Shown: in pieces, positions 13,424 through 23,034 of the stretch
Layout: every line of letters starts with the position of its first letter
How positions within the stretch are numbered: the first letter of the stretch is position 1
Notes under the pieces: generated by a model
What the model saw: only the letters and a program-made list of their open reading frames with translations
The model's database searches: none
Told to the model about the DNA's origin: nothing
Position numbers and translations under genes: made by a program
NCBI GenBank assembly: GCA_026686845.1
Contig: JAIVEN010000012.1
Coordinates: forward strand, 684,501 to 748,500
Length of the DNA: 64,000 nt
Direction: 5' to 3'
Origin: Adenanthera pavonina
Taxonomy: Eukaryota; Streptophyta; Magnoliopsida; Fabales; Fabaceae

Positions 13424-15086
13424 TGTTGAATTAAGAGTTTCAATGATTCCAAAGCAACAATCAAGAGCTTGGATTGAAGATATCAAAGGAGATCAAAGTG
13501 CTTCAAGTGAAGAATGTTTGAATAATAAGTGTTAGATCTTCTGTAGGATCTTTTGTTTTGTTTGAATAAGGGCAAAAGATTTTGATTTGAAGAAAATACT
13601 TTTTCAAACCTTGATTTTATGTTAAATCTTGATTTATTTGAAAAACACCCACAAACAGACGAAGTTTGAAAAGTTTATCACTAAATTGTCATATGGAAAT
13701 TCAAACTTTGCCTTTGGAAATTTGAATTTCGAGCTGAAACTGAATAAGTCTGAAGAGCTGTCTCTCTGTCAGATAAATTTTGATTCTCCAAAATTCAAAT
13801 TTTCATATGAGTCTGAAAGAAGCTTCTTTGAAACAGACGAACTTTGACTTTCAAGATTTGAATTTCAGACAAAACACAACTTATGAAAATAGAAGAAATT
13901 AGTCTGAAACAATGTTAAAGTTCATATGAGATCAAGAAGAATCTGAGTTTCAAAACTGCTTTCTGTCAGACGAACTTTGAACATTAAAATTCGAACTTCA
14001 GAAGCTAAGATTGTGAGTCTGTTTAAATGAAATATTGACATACGAATGACAGAGATTTGTAACTTCGAATGTTGAAGCTAGTCTGAAAAGATTCTCTCTG
14101 ACAGACGAACTTCACTCTTCAACATTCGAATTTTGAAGAAAGTGAACTACTGTGCCTCCTTTTAACGTACTGGGAACAGACGAATTTTGGGCTTCCAAAA
14201 TTTGAATTTCGAGGGCACTGTAGCAAATTGAAAACACTGTTCACATTTAACCGAAAAACTTTCTTCTTGAAAATTCGTATGTCACATTGTGAAAATGTTC
14301 TGTAAGTTTCAAAATTTGAATTTCACTTCATGAACAGACAAACTTCGTAATGCAACGTTGGAAGCTTTAACCTTTGGTTCCTTCGAAATTCTTCTGTTGA
14401 CCAACCAAAATTTGAATTTCAGTATGTCAGAAGCATTAAATGCGGTTGGTTAACGGATAGTTTTTCAGAGTAACCGTTGGATAACTTCCCCAACGGATAG
14501 ATTAAGTCTCTAACGGACATTTGAGACCTAAATCTATAAATACAACAACATTTGAAGTTGTATAAAAACGAATCTAACTTGTATATACCGAATTTCTGTC
14601 AAAAACTTCTTCTCAAGAGCTTTTACCCTGTAGCTTCAATATCTGTACTTTAACCTTCATATCTACTCTATTCAAGAGAGTTATATCATTGTAAACAATC
14701 TACTCTTCATCTGGAAGATAGATTTACTTGTGAGGGGAAATCACAAGGGGATTGGGAAGCACATTGTATAAGTGCTTAGAGAGAGTGAGAAAGCTCCAGA
14801 AAACAGAGCATACTCATTGTACTGTGGCATTAGCAAGAAGCCCATTGAATTCTTGCTGTATAGTGAAAAATCTCAAGAGTGGTCTTGGGGACTGGACGTA
14901 GGTCAAGTGGTTAGACCGAACCAGGATAAATTACTGAGTCTTCTACTCCCTATCTTTACTTTTCAGCTTACTCTGTTTTATACGTTGCTTCCTTTAAACT
15001 GTGCTACCTTCACTTATCTCACTTTGTGCAGAAAAATTTCAATCTTCCCAATTCACCCCCTTCTTGGGATGTCAGCCTTGCTAACA
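13424..15086 (+). repeat. 5' LTR of the SIRE derivative
   Basis: 1663 bp, TGTTGAATTAAGAG...GCTAACA. A TATAAATA box lies at 14535-14542. The upstream (U3) part holds reiterated CAGACGAA(C/T)TTTG and AAATTTGAATTT near-palindromes (13656, 13834, 13967, 14102, 14177, 14335). The end '...aattcacccccttcttgggatgtcag' is the same as in the 3' copy apart from small changes. Confidence 0.9.
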
Positions 15087-15088
15087 AG

Positions 15089-15100
15089 TGGTATCAGAGC
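15089..15100 (+). other. primer-binding site, tRNA-iMet type
   Basis: TGGTATCAGAGC, two bases after the 5' LTR end, the standard initiator-methionine tRNA complement of plant LTR elements. Confidence 0.9.
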
Positions 15101-15141
15101 CCGGATTCTCATTCAAAGGATCTCACAGTCCGGGAATTAAG

Positions 15142-16032
15142 ATGGCTGGCTTTGGAGAGAGCATACTTCCTGAGGGGAACAACACTAGCAGACCACCAGG
15201 CTTTAGTAGAGAACATTATGGGTACTGGAAGATGAGGATGCATATTTACCTCCAATCAATTGATCTTGATATATGGTCAATCATTGAGAAAGGAGATTTT
15301 GTCCCAATGACTCTAACTGAAGATGGAAGACACAAAGAGAAGCTAGAAGCAGATTGGAATGAGGAAGACAGAAGGAGAGTCTTGCTAAATTTCAAAGCAA
15401 AGCATTGTTTAGTCAGTGCCCTGAACCAGGACGAATTCTATAGAGTCTCACAATGCTCCGCTGCCAAGGAGATGTGGGACACTCTACAGATTGCACATGA
15501 AGGAACAAGTGGGGTCAGAGAGAACAAACTAAACACATGCATTGGAGAGTATGAAAGCTTCAGAATGACTGAAGGAGAAACTGTAAAGAAGCTGCAAAAG
15601 AGATTCACTCTCATTGTGAATCAATTGAAGAGCCTGGGAAAGGAGTACACTCAATCTGAAAAAGTAAGAAAGATACTCAGAGCTCTTCCTCTGGAATGGC
15701 AGCCCAAGGTGACAGTAATAGAAGAAGCCAGAGGAGAATCAATGACCTCTGTCATAGCTCTCTTTGGCAGCCTTAAAGAGTATGAAGGGAAAATCAAAGC
15801 TCTCAAGGAAGCTGGGCTGGACAGAAAGAAGAAAGGCCTTGCCCTCAAAGCTGCTGATGAAAAGGAAGAGGAATCTGATGAAGGAGATGAGCTGGATGAG
15901 GAAACTCTAGCTATGATGGTCAGAAAATTCGGAAGATTCTACAGCAAGAAGAAGAACAAGAGATTCTTCAAGAAAGGAGCAGCTAGTGAAAGCAAGAAAG
16001 AGGCAAAAGAGCCTGTGACTTGCTATGAGTAG
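15142..16032 (+). CDS. gag: truncated SIRE gag (copia-type nucleocapsid precursor)
   Basis: Gag packages element RNA into cytoplasmic virus-like particles. The start chosen is the ATG in 'ggaattaagATGGCTGGC', because MAGFGESI... is the usual SIRE-type Gag beginning; the frame stays open further upstream only through the primer site. The copia gag (UBN2-like) region includes KEMWDTLQIAHEGTSGV, FRMTEGETV and LRALPLEWQPK, followed by an acidic/basic tail (EEESDEGDELDEETLAMM, KKKNKRFFKK). The frame is open for 296 codons, but it ends at ...PVTCYE, the first residues of the zinc knuckle. The related minus-strand copy at 59.9 kb continues CYECKKPGHIK. The missing knuckle should weaken RNA packaging by this protein. 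Confidence 0.88.
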   Translation: MAGFGESILPEGNNTSRPPGFSREHYGYWKMRMHIYLQSIDLDIWSIIEKGDFVPMTLTEDGRHKEKLEADWNEEDRRRVLLNFKAKHCLVSALNQDEFYRVSQCSAAKEMWDTLQIAHEGTSGVRENKLNTCIGEYESFRMTEGETVKKLQKRFTLIVNQLKSLGKEYTQSEKVRKILRALPLEWQPKVTVIEEARGESMTSVIALFGSLKEYEGKIKALKEAGLDRKKKGLALKAADEKEEESDEGDELDEETLAMMVRKFGRFYSKKKNKRFFKKGAASESKKEAKEPVTCYE

Positions 16033-16475
16033 TGAAGACATGGTATGCCTCTCTTCAATACAACAGCAAGAAGAAGAAGTGGGCAGTGAATCTAAGGTCT
16101 AAGACCATTTGGCTTTCTGATGAGACACTCAATGAGGTGCTGGAGATCCCTGGGCAAGATGGACTCAGGATTGATATCACTGCCTTCGGTTATAGGGATG
16201 AGGCAGAAACTGCTGATAAAGAGGGTGGCCCCCTGTTGCACTACAAAGAGAGTACAATTCTGAGTACATTGTTCAGGAGAAGGGAGCATTGGCCATCAAT
16301 AAGCATATTGAAGCCCACAGACCTTAGTGTTCAAGTAAGGATCCTGCACTACATAGTGTCCAGGATTATATTCAACAAAGGAGGCAGCTTCAACTTGATC
16401 ACTAGGGCTGAAGCACATGTCATGGCTGCAATCATGCGTGGAAAACTGGTTAATATGGGACATCTTATTCTCTAA
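16032..16475 (+). pseudogene. env-like / 'putative plant transposon protein' remnant, N part
   Basis: The frame reads KTWYASLQYNSKKKKWAV ... IVSRIIFNKGGSFNLITRAEAH. This resembles the domain annotated in plant databases as putative plant transposon protein (Transposase_32 type), found in the extra ORF downstream of pol in some SIRE elements. It begins at the deletion junction, directly after the gag stop at 16030-16032, with no proper start codon (GTG is the first codon in frame), and ends at a stop at 16475. The C-terminal part follows in another frame at 16844. Function in the element is unknown. Identification is by resemblance; a profile search would decide it. Confidence 0.6.
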
Positions 16476-16843
16476 AGCATGATCAAGGCTAGAGATCAGA
16501 GGAAGGACTCCACTCTTCCTATGCTGCTATCATCTCCAGAATTCTGCAGTATGCCAGAATTCAGCATATTGAGAAAGGGAAGGGCAAGCCCACCTAAATC
16601 TTCAAGGAGGAAGAATTACAAAGAATGGGCATTGAGAAGAATGAAGGAAGATGGATAGGAAAGGGAGCTGGAAGAACTGAGGATCTATTCTTTGTGGAAG
16701 GAGCTTCCATATAGCAAGAGGGTACTTCTGAAGCCCCTGTCAGACCTTCTACTCAACCCTCTAAGCCTATCCCATCTCCCTCAAAGCCCTCCCACAATCC
16801 TTCCACTCCCTCCTCACGGGCCAAGCCAACCAAGATCACTGAG

Positions 16844-17575
16844 TTGTATGACAGCCTGTCTACACTCATTCTCAGCATCCGAGATGAGCAAAATGCCAAG
16901 TTTGCTCATATGCAAGATCAGATCCAGCAGTTGGCTGTGAACATGAAGGTGGTGGCTGATGCTTATGAAGAAATCAGGAGTGCAATTCCTACCACTTCAG
17001 CTCCACCTCAGCCTGGGTCATCTATGCCTATTCATTCTCCAACTCCTGAGCCTCTAAGCCCCTTCGAGATTGCCTCCTCTGACCATGATGATGATACAGA
17101 TGGTGCTGGTGCAATGAGGACACCAAGTCCTGGTCCACCCCTGGACTATGGATTGGAAGAAGAAGGACTTCAAGAAACAAGCCCTCTTGAGCCTATGCAA
17201 GAGGATGCTCCGAATTCAATTCTGTCCATTCAAGAATCAGAGCAAGTTGAAAGACTGGTTGTAGCCATTTCAACCTCTTCTATGCCAAGAGGAGCAAGCA
17301 ATGAGGAAAGGAGCATTGTACCTATTGTTGATTATCTTGCCATTGCTCACAATGCTCTGCTGCAAGCTCAAAGGAGAAGGCTGGAAGAAATGTTTTCTCC
17401 TGCTGAACCAGCTTCTCATTCTCTTGCTGTGTATGGGCTTTCAGAGGAACAGAGAGCTCAACTGGCTCTTTCCAGACAGGAAATACAAGAGCTTCTTGAG
17501 ATCTCTAATGATGAAGATGCAAGTCCAGAAATTCCTTTTGCTCCTGTCCCTCTTCGAGCTGTTCCTTTTTCTTAG
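16844..17575 (+). pseudogene. env-like ORF remnant, C part
   Basis: Open for 243 codons in a different frame from the 16032-16475 segment, so a frameshift or lost piece separates them; 16476-16843 is the broken middle. The product is rich in P, S, E and D, with a heptad-like stretch near residues 10-45 (IRDEQNAKFAHMQDQIQQLA) that could form a coiled coil, and a second helical region near RLEEMFSPAE and EEQRAQLALSRQEIQELLE. I see no clear membrane segment. Its place before the polypurine tract fits the 3' ORF of SIRE elements. Confidence 0.5.
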
Positions 17576-18049
17576 ATTCCTCCTCCTATGGATTTTGTTG
17601 GCCTTCCTAATGATGCTAAAAAAGGGGAGAAGACCGGGCAAACTGGAGAGTCTGAGAAGACTGGGCAATCTGGAAAGTTTGTTGCTAAGCAATCCGGGAA
17701 AGGGAAAACGTACAGCATGAAGACCAAGCCCAAGAATAAATGATTGAAGATTTGCTTAGATCTTAGGCTTGAGTTCTCTTGTAATGACTTGTAGTTTTTG
17801 TAATCTGTGTTGACTGTTTTCTTTTCTGTATTGGATATTATAACTTTGATTAATTTGGTTCTTGTATAGCAACAATTGATTAAATGAATGAATTTCTTTG
17901 GTGCAATATGTTGTGCATATTACTCTTTGAATATCTTCACTTAATCTGCTGTATATGATATCTTCTGAAATATAATGTATATGTTAAGGGGGAGCTTGTT
18001 AAAGCAAACCTGAGTACTAATCCAGTTTGCTAGTTGTTTTGTCATCATC
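17576..18049 (+). other. 3' untranslated region of the SIRE derivative
   Basis: Non-coding stretch between the env-like remnant and the polypurine tract. It holds a second purine run TTAAGGGGGAGC near 17986-17997, about 65 bp before the functional-looking tract, which could be an accessory plus-strand primer. Confidence 0.55.
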
Positions 18050-18063
18050 AAAAAGGGGGAGAA
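18050..18063 (+). other. polypurine tract
   Basis: AAAAAGGGGGAGAA directly abutting the 3' LTR start TGTTGAATT; the plus-strand DNA primer. Confidence 0.9.
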
Positions 18064-19718
18064 TGTTGAATTAAGAGTTTTGATGATTCCAAAGCAACAA
18101 TCAAGAGCTTAGATTGAAGATATCAAAGGAGATCAAAGTGCTTTAAGTGAAGAATGTTTGAATAATAAGTGTTAGATCTTTTGTAGGATCGTTTGATTTG
18201 TTTGAATAAGGGTAAAAGATTTTGATTTGAAGAAAATACCTTTTCAAACCTTGATTTTATGTTAAATCTTGATTTATTTGAAAAACACCCACAAACAGAC
18301 GAAGTTTGAAAAGTTTATCACTAAACTGTCATATGGAAATTCAAACTTTGCCTTTGGAAATTCAAATTTCGAGCTGAAACTGAATAAGTCTGAAGAGCTG
18401 TCTCTCTGTCAGACGAATTTTGATTCTCCAAAATTCAAATTTTCATGAGTCTGAAAGAAGCTTCTTTGAAACAGACGAACTTTGACTTTCAAGATTTGAA
18501 TTTCAGACAAAACACAACTTATGAAAATAGAAGAAATTCGTCTGAAACAATGTTCATATGAGATCAAGAAGAATCTGAGTTTCAAAACTGCTTTCTGTCA
18601 GACGAACTTTGAACATTAAAATTTGAATTTCAGAAGCTAAGATTATGAGTCTGTTTAAATGAAATATTGACATACGAATGACAGAGATTTGTAACTTCGA
18701 ATGTTGAAGCTAGTCTGAAAAGATTCTCTCTGACAGATGAACTTCACTCTTCAACATTCGAATTTCGAAGAAAGTGAACTACTGTGCCTCCTTTTAACGT
18801 ACTGGGAACAGACGAATTTTGGGCTTCCAAAATTTGAATTTCGAGGGCACTGTAGCAAATTGAAAACACTGTTCACATTTAACCGAAAAACTTTCTTCTT
18901 GAAAATTCGTATGTCACATTGTGAAAATGTTCTGTAAGTTTCAAAATTTGAATTTCACTTCATGAACAGACGAACTTCGTAATGCAACGTTGGAAGCTTT
19001 AACCTTCGGTTCCTTCGAAATTCTTCTGTTGACCAACCAAAATTTGAATTTCAGTATGTCAGAAGCATTAAATGCGGTTGGTTAACGAATAATTTTTCAG
19101 AGTAACCGTTGGATAACTTCCCCAACGGATAGATTAAGTCTCTAACGGACATTTGAGACCTAAATCTATAAATACAACAACATTTGAAGTTGTATAAAAA
19201 CGAATCTAACTTGTATATACCGAATTTCTGTCAAAAACTTCTTCTCAAGAGCTTTTACCCTGTAGCTTCAATATCTGTACTTTAACCTTCATATCTACTC
19301 TATTCAAGAGAGTTATATCATTGTAAACAATCTACTCTTCATCTGGAAGATAGATTTACTTGTGAGGGGAAATCACAAGGGGATTGGGAAGCACATTGTA
19401 TAAGTGCTTAGAGAGAGTGAGAAAGCTCCAGAAAACAGAGCATACTCATTGTACTGTGGCATTAGCAAGAAGCCCATTGAATTCTTGCTGTATAGTGAAA
19501 AATCTCAAGAGTGGTCTTGGGGACTGGACGTAGGTCAAGTGGTTAGACCGAACCAGGATAAATTACTGAGTCTTCTACTCCCTATCTTTACTTTTCAGCT
19601 TACTCTGTTTTATACGTTGCTTCCTTTAAACTGTGCTACCTTCACTTATCTCACTTTGTGCAGAAAAATTTCAATCTTCCCAATTCACCCCCCTCTTGGG
19701 AAGTCAGCCTTGCTAACA
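18064..19718 (+). repeat. 3' LTR of the SIRE derivative
   Basis: 1655 bp, about 98-99% identical by eye to 13424-15086. Differences include a 3-bp shorter 'tcatgagtctg', a deletion in 'caatgttcatatgag', and scattered substitutions. TATAAATA at 19167-19174. Unlike a normal 3' LTR it is followed by primer-site and gag sequence rather than by target DNA. Confidence 0.88.
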
Positions 19719-19873
19719 AGTGGTATCAGAGCCCGGATTCCCATTCAAAGGATCTCATAGTCCGGGAATTAAGATGGCTGGCTTTGGAGAGAGCATACTT
19801 CCTGAGGGGAACAACACTAACAGACCACCAGGCTTTAGTGGAGAACATTATTGGGAAGTCAGCCTTGCTAACA
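19719..19873 (+). repeat. aberrant 3' tail: second primer site + gag start + repeated LTR end
   Basis: After the 3' LTR comes AG, TGGTATCAGAGC (19721-19732), the leader, the gag ATG at 19774 and about 78 bases of gag, ending '...gagaacattat'. Then 'tgggaagtcagccttgctaaca', a second copy of the last 22 bases of the LTR, ends at 19873. The target duplication ATAGA follows directly. The join lies where gag ('ttatggg') and LTR ('cttggg') share GGG. This looks like an LTR-int-LTR-int-LTR tandem collapsed by deletion, or a template switch during reverse transcription. Confidence 0.85.
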
Positions 19874-20221
19874 ATAGAGACTAGGGTTATCTAGCACATA
19901 ATTCAAAAGAGTCTCCTCCCACACTAGAGAGCAATAGTAGCTATACACTTAGAAAGAGAAAGTGTACAGATGCACATAGAGAGAGAAGAGACTCCCCTCA
20001 AGTGTACGGATGTTTGTGAACAATGGTGCTAGCATACCATTTGAGTTGAATTCACTGTCCATATGATTCCTAAGGTCCAACGGTAGAAGAAGAACTTGAA
20101 AAGCCATATATCAAAAGTAAAATTCTCTTCTATATCTTCATTTAAACAACATTGACAGATCCATGGGAGGGACTTGGTTGTGTTATTCAGTTACGTATGT
20201 ACTAAAATTCACAACACTAAG

Positions 20222-21994
20222 TTAGGAAGTTTTTTATTTCCTGATACAACAATATACATGGCATCTAGTACGAATGAATCATATTCAAGCTTTGACATAT
20301 CTAATTAGAGGTAGTTTCAAAATAAATTGTTTTTCAATTTACAAGATTCAATCCTTTCGAGCTTATTTAATTGAGAAAGGGTATTACCTTTTGCTTAGAT
20401 GAATTTGTTGATTGTTGACATGCAAACTCTTGTATGTTATCTCCTTTAAGTAGTCAAAAAATTATGCAGCTCTTATCTCCTTTGTGTGGTCTGTATATAT
20501 ATGGACAGGACAAATGAAATGAAGAAGGAAGACAGAGCCACATTAAAGGTTGTCCTTATATTGATGGAAAATGTTTGGTATAATGTTCAATGCAAGGGCA
20601 TTTGTAGAGAAAAACTTAATGCTTCGGACAACTGGCAATGTAACTTATACTCGGGATCATGAAAACTTTTCAAAATATAAAATGGATATAAAATCCTTTG
20701 AATCTAAAAGAGATATTCATTATTTTGTTGCAAATATCATGTGTCAAAAGATAATAAATGTTTGATGGCCCATTAAGAAAAATATGGCTATTTTGAATAA
20801 CTTAATTTTGAAAACAATTTTTTTCTTTTTTTAAAAAAAGAAGTTTGAATCTTGGAAATGCATGCTCTAATATTTTCAAAATTTTTAAAATGATTTATTT
20901 CTGAAATTCATGTTTCTTGATTCAACAATATTCAACAATTTGCAGATGATTTTGAGACAATTAAGTTACCTGGGAATATAGGAATATATTAAATAGATAT
21001 AAAGGCTTTTGGATCTAGAAAGGTATTTATTATGTAGTTGCAAATTTAGAAAGATGATAAAACTTGTGCGGCCTATTAAGAAAGATACCTGAAAATTTGG
21101 AAGAACTTGATTTTCACAACAATATTTTTTCCTTTTTCTTTTTTCTTTTTAAAAAACTGAAGTTCGTATCTCGGAAATAAGGACTTTGATTTTTTTAGTA
21201 ATTTTTAAATGACTTACTATGGAAAGTTTTTATTTCTTGAGACAACAATATACATTGCATCTGCTACTAATGAGTTAGATTCAAGAATTGATAGGCCTAA
21301 ACGGAGGTAATTTCAATATGATTTTTTTCAGTTACAAAATTCAATCCTTTTGACCTTATTTAATTGAGAAATGATCTTCCCATTTCCTTAGATAATGTTG
21401 TCATATAGCTTTTATTTTTTAACTCCTTTAAGTGATAAAAAAAATGGAACGCTCATCTCATTTATGTGGTATATATATAGAAATGAAGGAGAAAGACAAA
21501 GCCACATCAAAGATTGTCCTTAGACTATAGGAAAACATTTGGTGTAATGTTCAATGCAAGGGCAGTCGAGAAAAAAAATTAATGCCATGAAATTTCAAGG
21601 TGATTTATACTTGGGACCATAAAAACATTTTAGAATGTAAAATGGATGCAAAGAATTTTGAATCTATAAAAGATATTTATTATATATATGTTTGCAAATA
21701 TCAGGTGTCAAGAGGTAATATAACTCATATGGCCCTTTAAGAGGTAGACGTGGCAATTTGGAGGAATTTGATTTTAAAAAAATATTATTTTTTCTTTGTT
21801 TTTCTCAAAACTAAAGTTTGCATCTTTGGAATGAGGGCTTTGATATTTTCAAAACTTTTTAAATGACTAATTTAGGATTTTATTTCTTGATACAACAATA
21901 TACATGGCATCTAGTACTAGTGAATCAAACTCATGCAAGTTTGGACAATTCTAATCAAAAGTGGCTAAATTTTTTTATTTATAAAATTCCATCT
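20222..21994. repeat. last units of the 670-bp array
   Basis: Array sequence resumes after LTR C with 'ttaggaagttttttatttcctgatacaac'. Two further unit starts (20437 and 21419) follow. Near 20930-20975 the unit is broken and restarts in an earlier phase. The array is cut off by LTR D at 21995. Confidence 0.75.
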
Positions 21995-22310
21995 TGTTGG
22001 AAATTTTGGATTGGGCCACCTATTAATGGGCTGTCTTATGGGCCTAGAAAACTCTAATATATAAGGAAGAGTTACACCTAAAAAATTGGGAGAAGTTCAA
22101 TTTTTTCTTTTCTCCCTCATTCATCCAGTTCTCTTTAATTCTCTCCCTCTCTGGTGCCATCTGCTATGAACAATGATTGAAGTTTGTCTGTGATTTCAAT
22201 CAAAGCTGGGTGTAATAGAAGATTGAGACGATCTTATCTACAGGGAAGGAGCCAGTAGATAAATTTGCTGAAATAGGTATCTATTGTATCTTCCTATCTA
22301 ATTTTTATCA
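21995..22310 (+). mobile_element. LTR 'D' (5' LTR of an old element)
   Basis: 316 bp, TGTTGGAAATTTTGG...AATTTTTATCA, followed by a primer-site-like TGGCACCAGAGC (22312-22323), a mutated form of TGGTATCAGAGC. A TATA-like 'ctctaatatataagg' lies near 22051. No second copy is seen in the window, so the 3' half of the element is lost, unrecognisably diverged or outside. The short LTR suggests Ty1/copia, but no coding domain supports a clade. Confidence 0.65.
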
Positions 22311-22311
22311 T

Positions 22312-22323
22312 TGGCACCAGAGC
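22312..22323 (+). other. primer-binding site of element D (decayed)
   Basis: TGGCACCAGAGC, one base after the LTR end; two changes from the canonical iMet complement. Confidence 0.6.
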
Positions 22324-23034
22324 CTGGCTGGCTCAATCTTTTTATTCCCCGATATTCATATGTACAAGTTTTCATGTATAATTGCATGAATGTTCAATTA
22401 ATTAAATAAATTCTTACATAATTGAATCATAGAGCAAAAACATTGGGAATTTTTCATTTAGGTAAAATTTGGCCATGAAATTCAAAATATATGAAGCCTA
22501 TAGGTGCAGAAAATCATGCCTAAATTTTGAGAATGAACCAATTATCCATTAGAGAGAAATTTGAGAATGACTTTTCGGTAGAAATGCAAAAATGGAAAAT
22601 TTTCGGGCACTGTCATTTTCAACACAGGTCTGTGAAACAAGTTTTCTAACACCACCAAGACCATTGAAATCATAGTTAAAATCAGGGAGATATGATGAAT
22701 TGAAGATGGTTGTCCAGAATTTGAATTTATGGAAATATAATTATGGGACCAAATTTCTAGGGTCATTTTTTCTGTTCTTAGGAGACTATTTGAAACAAGC
22801 TATATATCAATGGAAGGTATGTTCAGAAAGCTTTCTAATGATATATAATATGTCCAATTTGAACGAGTATTAGGAGAAATATAGTGGCTGATAGTTGAGC
22901 ATTTAGATAAAAAAATTTTCCATAAATCGCAGAGGGCTGAAGAGAAAAAAAATTGGTATGAACAAGGTAACAGTTGAACCCACGACCCTGCGCTTATGAA
23001 AAATTGCATGCGAGCCACTAAGCCACATGAATAA
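22324..23034 (+). other. leader of element D
   Basis: Non-coding. At its right end (22971-23028) it holds an antisense tRNA-like block. It is interrupted at 23035 by LTR E and resumes at 40642. Confidence 0.5.
22971..23028 (-). other. tRNA-like module 1 (not a functional tRNA)
   Basis: The minus strand reads TGTGGCTTAGTGGCTCGCAT ... GGGTTCAACTG. TGGCTTAGTGG fits a pol III A box and GGGTTCAAC the start of a B box. The spacing is tRNA-like, but no acceptor stem pairs, so it is a relic or a chance match. Confidence 0.35.

Larger units (their letters stand above)
13424..19873 (+). mobile_element. non-autonomous SIRE (Ty1/copia) derivative: gag + env-like, no pol
   Basis: A 6.45-kb insertion flanked by the perfect 5-bp duplication ATAGA (13419-13423 and 19874-19878). 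Order: LTR 13424-15086, primer site 15089-15100, gag 15142-16032, env-like remnant 16032-17575, polypurine tract 18050-18063, LTR 18064-19718, then an extra 155-bp tail to 19873. Protease, integrase, RT and RNase H are absent: gag is joined inside its zinc knuckle to env-like sequence. The LTRs are nearly identical apart from a few substitutions and small indels, so the insertion is recent. Enzymes would have to come from an autonomous relative. Confidence 0.9.
12116..20216 (+). mobile_element. solo LTR 'C', copy 1 (split by the SIRE derivative)
   Basis: Starts TGTTGGAGATTGTGCC and ends ATTCACAACA, flanked by the perfect duplication CTAAG (12111-12115 and 20217-20221). Net length is about 1.65 kb after removing 13424-19878. 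Its first part matches 48316-49680 and its last part matches the end of copy 2 (48316-50256), so the two halves form one LTR. It contains an AT-rich tract of TTTAAATTTAAACTAAT-type repeats (13080-13390) and a TATA-box-like CTATATAAGG at 13410-13419. No internal region is present. Probably Ty1/copia by its TGTTGGAGATTG start; the clade is unknown. Confidence 0.8.
1909..21994. repeat. ancient tandem array, unit about 670 bp, heavily interrupted
   Basis: The phrase 'atctcctttaag...aaatatgcaact', a TATATATA run, 'atgaaggaggaagacaaagcc', 'taataaaactcgtgtggccc' and 'ttgataca-acaatat' recur in the same order. Unit starts lie at about 1909 (partial), 2274, 7842, 8528, 9197, 11660, 20437 and 21419 (partial). 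Removing the mobile elements described below gives spacings of about 665, 686, 669, about 700 and 671 bp. The unit starting at 20437 is irregular (982 bp before the next) because part of a unit is duplicated near 20940-20970. Copies are diverged. This is the oldest layer into which the elements of the first 22 kb inserted. It could be a satellite or a repeated piece of an old element; no coding domain is recognised. Confidence 0.8.

Noticed and set aside
14772..15140. 122-codon ORF in the SIRE 5' LTR, repeated at 19404-19760
   Set aside because: It lies in the LTR and is repeated only because the LTR is; it runs into the primer site, and no known domain is recognised.
15088..15141. upstream GTG start for the SIRE gag
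   Set aside because: This is primer-binding-site and leader sequence; the ATG at 15142 gives the typical MAGFGES start.
22971..23028. a real tRNA gene on the minus strand
   Set aside because: Only box-like similarity; no acceptor stem pairing and no clean anticodon arm could be drawn.
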